64,000 nucleotides of DNA from assembly GCA_021555075.1 (NCBI GenBank), contig JAKGBX010000002.1:367001-431000 (forward strand). The letters are read 5' to 3'. Position 1 is the stretch's first letter; each line of letters opens with the position of its first letter. The position numbers and the translations under genes were made by a program. This DNA comes from Rhodobacteraceae bacterium LMO-JJ12. GTDB lineage: Bacteria > Pseudomonadota > Alphaproteobacteria > Rhodobacterales > Rhodobacteraceae. The notes under the pieces were generated by a model. That model did no database searches, was not told where the DNA came from, and saw nothing but the letters and a program-made list of their open reading frames with translations. This document shows positions 8,600 through 17,777 of this stretch, in pieces.

Positions 8600-9331
8600 C
8601 TAACCGCCGCTGATATCTTGTTTCTGGATAATGAGGGCGGGGGTCCAGGTTGTATTCCCGCAATTGCCGCAGGCGTTCGGCGTTGAGTTTGTGTTCCGCG
8701 GCAAGACGTGGCCGCATTTGCAGCAAGCCAAAGGCTCGGACCTATCGACAAGAGTTCCTGGTTCAACCGTTTGAGGAGGCTCACAATCCCATGCGGGTTC
8801 GATCGGCAGGCCATAAAGCGGTTCAGCGGTCGGAAAAACACTGAAGCGACCTGACGTTTCCAGATAGGCCCTGCGGATTTCGCCCAGACTACTGTAACCT
8901 TGCTCCCGCAACGCTTCGAATACCTCGCTGCGTCCCAGTTTATGGCGACGCAATGTCTTGAGAACGATTACGCCGTCACGCACGACCTCGGCCGTGACCC
9001 CATCTACCGCCTTCTCGATAGGCCGAAACTGAAAGATGAGCGTGTCGATTCCCTTGTTGATCAGGACAACTGCTGAAATCACCAGCATCGCGTGAAGGAT
9101 CGGCACTTCGGGATAAAACATGGCGTCACCAACAGCCGATCCCAAGGCAATGACCAAAAGGAATTCGACCGTGGACATCTGCGCGATGCCACGACCGCCG
9201 ACCCACCGGATCAGCACCAACGCGTAAAGGTAAATGACGCAGGTCCGGAAAACGATCTCGAGATAGAACAGGGCAGGATCGGTGCCAAAAAACATGCGCA
9301 TCAGGTCGAACGGGACGACAGGTTCGTTCAT
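8600..9331 (-). CDS. DUF421 (YetF/YcaP-like) membrane protein with C-terminal zinc ribbon
   Basis: This 243-aa protein is a DUF421 family member. Its N-terminal half has three hydrophobic segments (about residues 21-100) including the conserved RWVGGRGIAQMSTVEFLLVIALG, followed by a cytoplasmic YetF-type domain (RDGVIVLKTLRRHKL...). Family function is unknown. The start has GGAGG upstream. Unusually, about residues 203-232 form a four-cysteine zinc-ribbon-like tail (CCKCG ... CGNCG), which most DUF421 proteins lack as far as I know. It converges on the YciF-family gene. Confidence 0.82.
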   Translation of the reverse strand: MNEPVVPFDLMRMFFGTDPALFYLEIVFRTCVIYLYALVLIRWVGGRGIAQMSTVEFLLVIALGSAVGDAMFYPEVPILHAMLVISAVVLINKGIDTLIFQFRPIEKAVDGVTAEVVRDGVIVLKTLRRHKLGRSEVFEALREQGYSSLGEIRRAYLETSGRFSVFPTAEPLYGLPIEPAWDCEPPQTVEPGTLVDRSEPLACCKCGHVLPRNTNSTPNACGNCGNTTWTPALIIQKQDISGG

Positions 9332-9563
9332 GACAAGCCTCCGGGTGCAACGGGACCGAGCTGAAGGGCCATCTGGTCAGGGTCTTCGTTCTCGATGTAT
9401 ATACAATGGCATGAAAGACATTGCCTGGATCAACAGTTCCGGAAAATAACAAACTTTGTCCGGGCAACGTTTTCAATGGGAGAACAGACAGCGCATCCAT
9501 TTACAATCTCGAACACCACGGTCTTTTAGATACTTCTTTTTCCATCACCTCCAAGTTCGATGG

Positions 9564-9827
9564 TTATGCGAATTCCTTGATAATCGACCGTGTAGTTTGC
9601 ACGGCTGAGTTGAGGCCGACCTCATCCACCTTCTCAAGGCCGAGTTGCGTCAGATCCAAAGTCAATCGCGTCCCCTCTGTCATTCCCGCAGTTGTCACTG
9701 AGCGGGCGGCACGACCACGCGCGCGGGAAGATATGGTCTCATCAGCCTTCCCGTCTTCCGATGCCGCCGGCGCTGGAAACTCAATCTTCGTTTTCTTCGT
9801 TGCATCGGCGATCCGCACCTCCACCAA
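9564..9827 (-). pseudogene. 3' part of an unknown gene cut by the Tn3 insertion
   Basis: An open frame of about 87 codons ends at 9564 and runs up to the exact outer edge of the Tn3 left repeat at 9828, where no credible start exists (only TTG). The product is basic and low-complexity in the middle, with a helical ending (LDLTQLGLEKVDEV). I do not recognise the family. The most likely reading is the C-terminal remainder of a gene interrupted by the transposon; a chance frame is also possible. Confidence 0.3.
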
Positions 9828-9865
9828 GGGGTCTGATGCCGGAGAGTGCGGAATCCTACGCTAAG
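9828..9865 (+). repeat. Left 38-bp terminal inverted repeat of the Tn3-family transposon
   Basis: The repeat begins GGGGTC and ends GGAATCCTACGCTAAG, the outer and inner signatures of Tn3-family ends. It is exactly 38 bases. The stop codon of the intact resolvase frame (9861-9863) lies inside it, as in related transposons. The five bases outside (ACCAA, 9823-9827) would be one copy of the target duplication; the other copy is lost. Confidence 0.85.
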
Positions 9866-10471
9866 CACTGAGAACTCGTTTCCCGTAGTCGCGCAGATTA
9901 CCGTTCGGGTCGACATATCGGTAGAGTGTGACCGGTTTGACGCCCAGTTCTTACAGAGTTCAGAAACCGAAGTGTCGCGGCTGGCCATAGCGGCCTGGGC
10001 CATGCGGACCTGCGCTTTCGTCAGGGCAAATTTTCTTCCACCTTTCCGACCACGGGCGCGGGCTGCCTGGAGCCCGGCCATTGTGCGTTCTCGGATCAAC
10101 TCGGTTTCGAATTCAGCCAGAGCTGCAAAGATACCAAATGAAAGTCGGCCTGCCGCAGTTGTTGTGTCGATCTGCGCGCCTTGCCCCGTGAGCACTTTGA
10201 GGCCAACTCCGCGCTCGGACAGCATGCTGACGGTCTTGACCAGGTGATGCAGACTGCGGCCTAAGCGGTCGAGCTTCCACACAACCAGAATATCACCGTC
10301 ACGCAATGCTTTGAGGCAGGCCTCCAAACCGGATCGGTCATCCTTCTTGCCGGACGCCAGATCCGAGTAAATCTGTTCTTCTTCGACGCTCGCCGCGATC
10401 AAGGCATCCCGTTGCAGGTCAAGGGACTGGCTGCCGTCGGCTTTCGAGACCCGTGCATAGCCGATCAGCAT
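9861..10471 (-). pseudogene. tnpR: Tn3-type serine resolvase, frameshifted
   Basis: The resolvase would recombine res sites to resolve transposition cointegrates. The N-terminal catalytic domain is intact, with the nucleophile serine in GYARVSKADG and the later WKLDRLGRSLHHL and ELIRERTMAGL motifs. Near 9947-9952 one base is missing. After SVSELCK the frame shifts, and the normal helix-turn-helix ending (GVKPVTLYRYVD ... KRVLSA, stop at 9861) continues in another frame. Restoring one base gives about 203 aa, the normal length. As written, translation runs on to about 9695 and produces a protein without its DNA-binding domain. It is a decay mutation or a sequencing error. Confidence 0.8.
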
Positions 10472-10591
10472 GTTTCACAAACGTTCGTTTGAGTTGTTCT
10501 GAAGAGCGGCATGCTTTCAGCCATCAGAATAATTCCTTATTCAGTATCTTAATCATCAATAAGCAAACCATATTCCGAAAGCAAAAGAAAC
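10472..10591. promoter_or_regulatory. Putative res site and divergent promoters of the Tn3 element
   Basis: The 120-bp AT-rich spacer between the divergently oriented resolvase and transposase genes is where Tn3-family res sites lie. It contains the inverted repeat CAAACG-TT-CGTTTG near 10487-10500, a plausible resolvase subsite. Subsites I-III were not individually resolved. Confidence 0.45.
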
Positions 10592-13526
10592 ATGGCGCAC
10601 CGCACTATCCTGACCGAGCGCCAGCGCTCAGCACTTTTTTGATCTTCCGACCGATCGAACTGTGATGCTGCATCATTACACCTTGGCGGACGACGATCTG
10701 GAAATCATCCGTGTGCGTCGCCGCCCACACAATCGTTTCGGCTTTGCTCTCCAGCTTTGCGCGTTGCGCTACCCTGGTCGCTTGCTGACCCCGGGTGAGG
10801 TCATTCCACTGGAAGTCACGCGTTTCCTGGCAGCGCAACTTGGGTTGAAGGCGGACGATCTGGCGGGATACGCAAGCCGCGAAGAAACGCGCCATGAACA
10901 CTTGGCGGCCCTACGGGAAAATTACGACTACAAGATGTTCACTGGCCGCGGATCACGCGACCTGAAGATTTGGCTGGAGAGCGAAGCCGAAACCGCCCGG
11001 TCGAATGAGGATTTGGCGCGACGCTTCGTGGAGCAGTGCCGGGCGACCCAGACAATTCTGCCGGGGATCACGGTTATCGAACGCCTTTGCGCAGATGCGC
11101 TTGTCGCTGCCGAGCGACGGATCGACGCGCGGATTTTTCACCAGCTGGATGATGAGACGCGTAGTCGGCTGGATGCCCTGCTGACGGAAACTGCAGACAG
11201 CTCCGTCACCCGTTTTGTCTGGCTGCGCCAGTTTGAGGTGGGCCAGAACTCGGCCGACATGAACCGCCTACTTGATCGGTTGGAATTTTTGCAGGGCATA
11301 GTCGTGGACAGATCCATTCTGTTCGATGTGCCACCCCACCGCATTGCGCGCCTTCGACGGCTAGGCGAACGATATTTCGCGGGTGATCTGAGGGATATTT
11401 CAGGCGACCGTCGCCTTGCCATTCTCGCGATCTGCGCTTTGGAATGGCATAGTGCCATTGCCGACGCAGTGGTTGAGACCCATGACCGTATTGTCGGAAA
11501 GGCATGGCGTGAGGCAAAACGCGCATGCGATGCCCGGGCGGATGACGCCAAGGCGGCCTTGAAGGACACTTTGCTGGGCTTCTCAAATCTCGGATCAGCG
11601 TTGCTGGTGGCACATGAAGATCAGGCGTCCCTGAGTGACGCTGTTCAAAACGCTGGTGGCTGGACTTCGCTCAGGGAGCTTATCGCCACCGCTGCCCAAC
11701 TCACCGACACATTGACGGCCGATCCGCTGGCACACGTTGTTCATGGATATCATCGCTTTCGACGTTATGCGCCGCGCATGCTGCGGGCGCTCGATATTCA
11801 GGCCGCCCCGGTTGCCGAACCTCTGCTGGGCGCCGCCGCTATCATCGCGGGGACGGAAACCACCGCCGACCGTTCCCTCACCTTTCTGCGCCGCACCTCT
11901 AAATGGCATCGGCACTTGAATAACGATGACGGGAACCGGCTTTGGGAGGTGGCCGTCTTGTGCCACTTGCGCGATGCATTCAGGGCTGGCGACATCTGGC
12001 TTGCCCATTCCCGCAGGTATGGCGACATCAAGGACGCGCTGGTTCCGGCCGAAGTTGCCAGGGCAACGCTAAGGCTGGCCATGCCATATGAGCCAGAAAT
12101 CTGGCTGGCAGATCGTAAATCTCGTTTGGCTGAAGGCTTGCAGCGTCTGGCCCGCGCCGCCAGGGCGGGTGCCATTCCGGGCGGGTCTGTCGAAGACGGC
12201 GTGCTCAAGATCGACCGTTTGACCGCAGCGGTTCCTGAAGAGGCTGACGCCATGGTGCTCGATCTTTACAGCCGCCTGCCAGAGATCAGGATTACCGACC
12301 TCCTGATCGAAGTCGATGACGAGATCGGATTCACCGAGGCCTTCACCCACCTGCGCACGGGCGTCCCGTGCAAAGTCAGGGTCGGTATGCTGAATGTGCT
12401 GCTGGCTGAAGGACTGAACCTCGGCCTCAGTAAAATGGCTGGGGCCACCGACACCCACGACTATTTCCAACTGTCGCGCTTGTCGCGATGGCATGTCGAA
12501 AGCGAGGCGATGGCACGCGCATTGACCATGGTGATCGAAGGCCAATCTGCCTTGCCGATGGCCCAGTATTGGGGCGCCGGCACCAGCGCGTCCAGTGATG
12601 GGCAATTCTTCCCCACCACGCGCCAGGGCGAGGCGATGAATCTGATCAACGCCAAGTATGGTCATGAACCCGGCTTAAAAGCCTACACCCATGTCTCTGA
12701 CCAGTTTGGACCCTTCGCCACCCAGACCATCCCGGCTACGGTGAACGAAGCACCCTACATTCTTGATGGCCTGTTGATGACCGGCACCGGGCAAAAGGTC
12801 CGCGAGCAGTATGCCGATACAGGCGGCTTTACCGACCACGTCTTTGCCGTCACTGCCCTTCTGGGCTTTCAGTTCATCCCCCGCATCCGGGATCTGCCAT
12901 CCAAGCGCCTCTACCTCTTCGATCCGGCATCTTGCCCGAAGGAACTGAAAGGATTGATTGGAGGGAAGGTGAGGGAACCCGTTATCAGCTCAAATTGGCC
13001 AGATATCCTGCGCAGCGCGGCCACCATGGTGGCGGGCGCAATGCCGCCAAGCCAACTCCTGCGAAAGTTTGCGGCCTATCCCCGGCAGCATGAGCTTGCA
13101 GTCGCGTTGCGCGAAATAGGTCGGGTCGAACGGACCCTGTTCATCATCGACTGGCTGCTCGATGCTGACATGCAGCGCCGTGCCCAGATCGGCCTCAATA
13201 AAGGCGAGGCCCACCACGCCCTAAAGAACGCCCTGCGCATTGGCCGCCAAGGCGAAATCCGCGACCGAACATCCGAAGGACAACATTTCCGAATGGCTGG
13301 GCTGAACCTGCTCACCGCCGTCATCATTTACTGGAACACCAAGCACCTCGGTCAGGCTGTCGCAAGCCGCCGCCGCAATGGATTGGATTGCTCACCCGAC
13401 CTTCTGGCGCATATCTCACCCCTCGGATGGGCCCACATCCTGCTCACTGGCGAATACAGAGGTTCTGTCGCAAACTTTCTAGAATATGGGCCTGCTTACC
13501 AAGCTGTGATAGGCGCCGACCTTTGA
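10592..13526 (+). pseudogene. tnpA: Tn3-family transposase TnpA, frameshifted near N-terminus and truncated at C-terminus
   Basis: This is the cointegrate-forming DDE transposase. The normal start (ATG at 10592, MAHRTILTERQRSALF) runs into a TGA because a T run at about 10635-10640 has six Ts rather than five. The rest of the protein (from the LPTDRTVMLHHYTL stretch) continues in the +1 frame through 13460. Family signatures are plain, including the C-terminal NTKHLGQAV and HISPLGWAHILLTGEY. Only the last few residues are lost, replaced by about 22 codons read from the inserted IS6 element. The UUU-UGA context resembles +1 shift sites, but simple mutation is the more likely explanation. Confidence 0.85.
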
Positions 13527-14290
13527 ATTCGAAGGTGAGTATCGGAACGTGAAGATTGACTTCAAAGGCAGCCAGTATCCGAAAAACGTCATCCTGTACG
13601 CGGTGTTTTTCTATGTCCGATATGCGGTTTTCTATCGCGATTTGGAGGAGATCATGGCGGAACGAGGTGTCGAAGTTGACCATGCTGGCCTGAGCCGGTG
13701 GGTCTTGAAATATGCCCCGTTGATCGCCGCAAACGCCCATGCCAGGAAGCGACCAACCGCCGTTTCCTGGCGGATGGATGAGACTTACATCAAGGTCAAA
13801 GGCAAGTGGGTCTACTATTACCGAGCCATCGACAAGTTCGGCAAAACCCTTGATTTCATGCTTTCGGAACACCGGGACGAAGCAGCGGCAACGGCATTCT
13901 TCACCTAGGCAATTGGAAACAACGGCTTCCCCGACAGGGTTGTCATCGACAGAAGCGGCGCAAATCTCGCCGGGTTGCAGAACATGAGCTGCCTGCTGAT
14001 CTTGAACGGTTGGTTCTGGTTGATCGAAGTCCTGCAGGTCAAGTATACTCAACAGTATCATTGAGCAGGACCACAGATTCATCAAGAAGCTGACACGACA
14101 AATGAAGGGGTTCAAATCCGTCGTCTCAGCCTCTGCGACTCTGGACGGCATCGAAGTTGCCCACATGATTTGCAAGCGACAATTCGAGACGTCAGGACAA
14201 TCCGCATTCCAGCAATTTGCGGCGCTTGCTGGATAACTGTGTCCAGCGTCAGCTATGAATCTGCAATTTGCAAAACTTTGCGACAGAACC
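13461..14290 (+). mobile_element. IS6-family insertion sequence (degenerate)
   Basis: The element is 830 bp, bounded by near-perfect terminal repeats beginning GGTTCTGTCGCAAA at 13461 and its reverse complement ending at 14290. Both the length and the ends are typical of IS6/IS26-like elements. The flanking octamers (AATACAGA on the left, GTCAAAGA on the right) differ, so there is no target duplication. This fits an IS6-mediated adjacent deletion that removed the right end of the Tn3 element. The transposase inside is broken. Confidence 0.85.
13549..14236 (+). pseudogene. IS6-family transposase, disrupted by a stop codon and a frameshift
   Basis: The N-terminal 119 codons are well preserved: helix-turn-helix region YRDLEEIMAERGVEVDHAGL, then the first part of the catalytic core with WRMDETYIKVKGKW and YRAIDKFGKTLDF. 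An in-frame TAG at about 13906 follows ATAFFT. The expected VVIDRSGANLAGLQN stretch resumes after it, and a frameshift near 14046 precedes the final IIEQDHRFIKKLTR ... FAALAG segment, which ends with TAA at 14234-14236. All parts of the family are present, so decay is recent. The GTG at 13549 is the longest start available. Confidence 0.85.
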
Positions 14291-14338
14291 GTCAAAGATG
14301 CCAGACACCGGTGATTGATGCGAAAAGAAGCGCGCCTG

Positions 14339-14665
14339 ATGTCTGACAAACTGAACACACGCGGTCAATTTGATCAGATAAGGTCTGAGCATAGAGCGTT
14401 GGCCCTACTGCGCCTTTTGGACATAGTGCACGAATATCGCATCAACAGCCAAATCGCTGTCGAATGGCTCAGAAAAATTGCTCTTGCCGGGACCACCGAA
14501 GAAGTGGTTGAGACTATTTCGGCCTTGGAGCGATTGGATCTAATTCGGACAGATCAAGCGGAAAATCTCACGATCATAGAACTTACTGAGATGGGCCAAG
14601 ACGTTGCTCTAGGTCGGAACGTTGTTGATGGGGTTCTCAGGCCAGTTCCGGACTGTCCATACTAA
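14339..14665 (+). CDS. VpaChn25_0724-like phage protein (orphan)
   Basis: The 108-aa protein (start MSDKLNTRG at 14339) resembles the small helical proteins of the VpaChn25_0724 family found in Mu-like prophages. The match lies in the ALLRLLDIVHEYRINSQI opening, the middle helix pair ending in LERLDLI, and the closing ELTEMGQDVALGRNVVDGVLRP. Its role in phages is unknown; the fold looks like a winged helix, so DNA binding is possible. No other phage gene is nearby. The gene stands alone immediately right of the IS6 element and is less GC-rich than its surroundings, so it is probably a stranded fragment of a lost prophage. Family assignment is from memory of the motif pattern. Confidence 0.6.
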   Translation: MSDKLNTRGQFDQIRSEHRALALLRLLDIVHEYRINSQIAVEWLRKIALAGTTEEVVETISALERLDLIRTDQAENLTIIELTEMGQDVALGRNVVDGVLRPVPDCPY

Positions 14666-15336
14666 GATTGTCAGGTCTGCGGGAAAAGCTAATGCTTGTC
14701 CTGGGAGTTACGATAAGGATCGGCTTTCTTAATCGGAAACCTTCCACTTGAAGCGAGTTCCGGTGGTAATGATAATGGCCCCGCTTATCCTACTTCCATC
14801 AATAACCGATACGCGCTGCAGACCTTCGCGGCGCCATGCACCAAGGTCTTAGATGCGGACATTACCGACTTTTGACTTATCCTCTTTGCTGACGCAGCAT
14901 TTCGTTGCACATGCGGCGATGTTCTCGCTGCGCTGCGGCCTATGGAAGCGGTCACTAGGTGTGGTCAATTAGTGCCAGATTGAAACGATTTTTTTCCCTG
15001 CGTGATGGAGGAACAAGGTGGGAACGGGCTGAGTGGATATCTGTAGCAACGACTCTTACTGAAGCAGAAAACTCTCTAACACTCGACATGGATTGTCCTG
15101 CATTGCAGCAAAAATCATCAAGCGGGCCAACATTACGCCCTTAGTGGTGTTCGCAACCTACCGGCTTTTGGTCATACCTGTCAAAAACCATTGACAGGTC
15201 CCGTGCCCAACAAAGTTACCATCGTGCCGACGTGACGCCGATTTTACAGTTTAAAACTTCGCATATGGTGTCAAATGTTAGTTCTGTATATAGTAGGAAC
15301 ACAATCTAACAACTTTACAATGAGGGTAGATTTTAA
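14666..15336. other. Gene-free, lower-GC accessory stretch
   Basis: There is no supported gene in these 671 bases. Short frames (for example 14959-15144 plus) have no family resemblance or ribosome site. The GC content is visibly lower than in the core regions, and poly-A/T runs occur near 15240-15320, where the promoter of the nrtS-merR pair should lie. I see no hairpin terminator or repeat. Confidence 0.5.
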
Positions 15337-15555
15337 GTGATCACAGGTCTGAAGCTGGCTGTAAGAAATGGAGTGATTTTGCGCTCTCTGAAAGTTGCCA
15401 TCGTGGTTGGCACTGCGCTAAATTTCATCAACCAATACGATGCGATTTTCGGGAACAGTAGCTTCAGTATCCTGAAAGCGGTTTTGACATATTGTGTGCC
15501 GTTTTGTGTCGCTACATACGGTGCCGTGATGGCGATGGAAGCCGCGGAGACTTGA
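15337..15555 (+). CDS. nrtS: NrtS-type small nitrate/nitrite transporter
   Basis: This 72-aa membrane protein has two predicted transmembrane helices (about 20-38 and 47-68) and the conserved VGTALNFINQYDAIFG and LTYCVPFCVATYGA motifs of the NrtS family, reported as small nitrate/nitrite transporters that may work as oligomers. The start is GTG at 15337. The gene is followed after one base by a MerR-family regulator, forming a two-gene unit. No nitrate assimilation genes are adjacent in this window, so the physiological partner is unclear. Confidence 0.75.
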   Translation: MITGLKLAVRNGVILRSLKVAIVVGTALNFINQYDAIFGNSSFSILKAVLTYCVPFCVATYGAVMAMEAAET

Positions 15556-15556
15556 G

Positions 15557-16027
15557 ATGCAGGATAAAGGTTTGATCAAGATTGGCGATCTCGCGCGCAG
15601 TAGCAACCTGAGCGAAAGGTCGTTACGCCACTATGAAGAGTTGGGTATTATCACCCCCACCCGCACCAAAGGCGGGACCCGCGCTTACACGCAGCAAGAT
15701 GTCGCTGTAGCAAAGCTGGTTCAGCGCATGCGGGATATTGGCATTTCGGTTGACCAAATATCCTCTATCGCGACGGCACGCTCGAAGCACGACACTGGGG
15801 CTAAGTCCGCCGCGGCTGTGCGGCGGCAGCTTTCGCGCCTGTCTGAGAACTTGATGAAAATGGCACGTTTAGCCATCGAATTGGAGAGCGAAGTTACCGA
15901 AGTCATCATGGCAGTGGATGCGTGTCTGTCTTGCGAAAACAAGGCGTCCAGCATTGGATGCCCGACGTGTCCGATGAATGAAGTTTCTAAGGACTCGTCT
16001 TTGGCGGACCTTATTTGGCGGGACTAA
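15557..16027 (+). CDS. MerR-family regulator with cysteine-rich tail
   Basis: This 156-aa transcription factor has an N-terminal MerR winged helix-turn-helix (residues 7-75: IKIGDLARSSNLSERSLRHYEELGII), a long dimerisation helix, and a C-terminal cysteine cluster, CLSCEN near residue 126 and CPTCPMNE near 138. Four closely spaced cysteines suggest sensing of a metal or a redox/nitrosative signal, possibly through an Fe-S cluster. This is not the SoxR CX2CXCX5C pattern. It begins one base after nrtS and is probably co-transcribed; autoregulation of the pair is the simplest inference. It converges on the GlxA-like gene. Confidence 0.82.
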   Translation: MQDKGLIKIGDLARSSNLSERSLRHYEELGIITPTRTKGGTRAYTQQDVAVAKLVQRMRDIGISVDQISSIATARSKHDTGAKSAAAVRRQLSRLSENLMKMARLAIELESEVTEVIMAVDACLSCENKASSIGCPTCPMNEVSKDSSLADLIWRD

Positions 16028-16040
16028 ATCGAAACGCCAT

Positions 16041-17057
16041 TTATCCTCCTGAGGTGGCAGGGATAGTCTTGCGTGCGCGAACTTGAAACGGTGTCATGCC
16101 GTATTCGTCCCGAAATGCTTTCGACAATGAATTAGAAGAAGAAAAACCGGTTGCCAACGCGATTTCCAAGACGCTTAGAGGGGTTTCCTCGACCAGTATG
16201 CGGGCTTGTTTCAAACGCGAGTTCTTGTAGAACTTTGCGGGAGTTGTGCCCAGGTTGGCGTTGAATTTCCGCTCAAGTTGGCGAGTTGAAATCCCGATGC
16301 GCCGTGCCAAATCCCCCACAGGAATTGGCTGTTCAATCTCTTGTTCCATGATCTTGATCGCCTGACTCAGGTTTCTGTCAAAACAAGGATAGATGTCGGC
16401 AATTGAATTTGGCTGTTCAGCTCGGCTATTTCGGATGCTCGGCAAAACCAGACGATTGCCGATTTCGGTCATTTCGGGCGCACTAAGAACGTCTGCCAGC
16501 AATTCAATCACAAGTTCGGACGTTGACCCAACACCCGCGGCAGTAATGATGTTCCCGTTTCGCTCAGACAAACGATTGGAAATTTCTGAACGATAACAGG
16601 TTTCCCGCAGTACAACGTGATCACACCAATGCGTTGTGACCGTAGTGTTCGCGGGTTTGATTGCCTTGATGTAGGCGGATGCCGCAGATGAAAGAAGCAC
16701 GACAATCAGACCGTCTCGAGTCATGCTGCGAAGGCGCGGCAGCCATTCGTGTGGTTTGCTCACAAGGCCGCCTACCACGATCATATGGTCAGAAAAATTG
16801 TGACCTGGGACAGCAGGAACGGCGCGGATGATTTGCCCGCCTGCGCCCGTCAAAAAGCCCGGCGTGTCTGAAACAAAGCTCCAATGACACAAATCCGATT
16901 CAATGACCTGATTAACAACCTGAAGCGTGTGGGTTATGGCTGCGACTTCCAATTCAGAAAAGCCATGCTGCACGAAGATCTCAAAGCTCAATTCCTCAGG
17001 AAAATTGCGATGAGTTTTCCCCACATCTTCAAACGTCTCGGAAGCAATGTTCAGCAT
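16041..17057 (-). CDS. GlxA-family transcriptional regulator (DJ-1/PfpI plus AraC domain)
   Basis: The 338-aa protein has an N-terminal DJ-1/PfpI-like class I amidotransferase fold (about 25-200), used in this family for ligand sensing. The C-terminal AraC DNA-binding domain (about 235-330) carries both helix-turn-helix motifs: VGDLARRIGISTRQLERKF and VLEIALATGFSSSNSLSKAF. Relatives regulate catabolism of amines and betaines. It is the last gene of a tight three-gene minus-strand unit (PanB-like, methyltransferase, regulator; gaps of 5 and 13 bases), so it likely controls that operon. The ligand is unknown. Confidence 0.88.
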   Translation of the reverse strand: MLNIASETFEDVGKTHRNFPEELSFEIFVQHGFSELEVAAITHTLQVVNQVIESDLCHWSFVSDTPGFLTGAGGQIIRAVPAVPGHNFSDHMIVVGGLVSKPHEWLPRLRSMTRDGLIVVLLSSAASAYIKAIKPANTTVTTHWCDHVVLRETCYRSEISNRLSERNGNIITAAGVGSTSELVIELLADVLSAPEMTEIGNRLVLPSIRNSRAEQPNSIADIYPCFDRNLSQAIKIMEQEIEQPIPVGDLARRIGISTRQLERKFNANLGTTPAKFYKNSRLKQARILVEETPLSVLEIALATGFSSSNSLSKAFRDEYGMTPFQVRARKTIPATSGG

Positions 17058-17070
17058 TTCGAACCTCGTT

Positions 17071-17772
17071 CTAACTGGGGTCTATTTGCGTTACGAATGC
17101 ACGCCCCACCACGGGCCAACTGACCTCAAACGAAACGTCTGTCGCGGTTTTCTGGTGGTTTATTCTTGGCAGCGACTTGCCCGCTGCTTCCGCATTCCGC
17201 GATGCGCTCAAACCCGAGATGTGCCGATCAAGATCGCTATATCGCATTGTTTTCTTCATATGTGCCGTAGGCAGGGGCAGCGACCGCCCTGCAAATTTCA
17301 GATCGCCGTATCCGCCAACAACCCACCGTCTCTCGGGTTCCCAGTAGGGTTCCAGCATTTGCACGGTCTTTTCATATTTGCGCGCAACCGATTGGGGCAA
17401 CTGCATCTCACCCCAGCTAAGGGCTGCAAACACACCACCAGGTCGCAAGACACGGCTTGCTTCTGTCAGATGGCGTTCCACGTCGAAATGGTGGAGTGCC
17501 TGCATCGAAATTACCAGATCAACGGACCGGTCATCGAACGGAAGTGTTTCTGCAGGAGACGACAGGTAGGTGAACCCGGCTTTCTTGGCTAAAGCTGCGG
17601 CACCTTGCGGGGGATGCAAGTCAGTCGCGGTCACTGTGTGGAAGCGCGGCGCGAGGAAAGCGGATATTTCCCCTTTCCCTGCACCGCATTCCACACAATG
17701 GACCGGAGTGGTGCATTGGTTGGCGAGCCAGCCGATCAGATCGGCTGGTCCCAATTTTGTTGCCAAACTCAT
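17071..17772 (-). CDS. SAM-dependent class I methyltransferase
   Basis: This 233-aa cytoplasmic protein has the Rossmann methyltransferase motifs in order. Motif I is VECGAGKGEISAFL (about 27-40), the acidic loop is TATDLHPP, motif II is VDLVISMQALHHF (about 83-95), then RVLRPGGVFAALSW. This is the UbiE/Methyltransf_11 pattern. The methyl acceptor is unknown. It lies 5 bases after the PanB-like gene and 13 bases before the GlxA-type regulator, so it probably modifies a substrate or product of the PanB-like enzyme. Confidence 0.86.
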   Translation of the reverse strand: MSLATKLGPADLIGWLANQCTTPVHCVECGAGKGEISAFLAPRFHTVTATDLHPPQGAAALAKKAGFTYLSSPAETLPFDDRSVDLVISMQALHHFDVERHLTEASRVLRPGGVFAALSWGEMQLPQSVARKYEKTVQMLEPYWEPERRWVVGGYGDLKFAGRSLPLPTAHMKKTMRYSDLDRHISGLSASRNAEAAGKSLPRINHQKTATDVSFEVSWPVVGRAFVTQIDPS

Positions 17773-17777
17773 GGCAC

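Larger units (their letters stand above)
9828..13460. mobile_element. Truncated Tn3-family transposon (Tn5393/Tn163-like)
   Basis: The element starts with a 38-bp Tn3-type inverted repeat (9828-9865, GGGGTC ... ACGCTAAG), followed inward by a resolvase gene on the minus strand, a short res-containing spacer and a divergent transposase gene on the plus strand. Its right end is missing: the transposase is cut within its last few codons by an IS6-family element at 13461, and no second 38-bp repeat is seen beyond. No passenger genes are present. Both genes carry one-base frameshifts, so the transposon is presumably dead. Confidence 0.88.

Noticed and set aside
9415-9440. GGAAC on the minus strand upstream of the DUF421 gene as an EcfG promoter
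   Set aside because: No GTT at 17-18 bases; the downstream triplet reads CTT.
10635-10645. Programmed +1 frameshift in tnpA at UUU-UGA
   Set aside because: Kept only as a possibility: Tn3-family transposases are normally read from one frame, and the neighbouring resolvase also has a one-base lesion, so mutation or sequencing error is simpler.
14959-15144. 61-codon frame in the gene-free accessory region
   Set aside because: Low-complexity chance frame without a start signal or homology.
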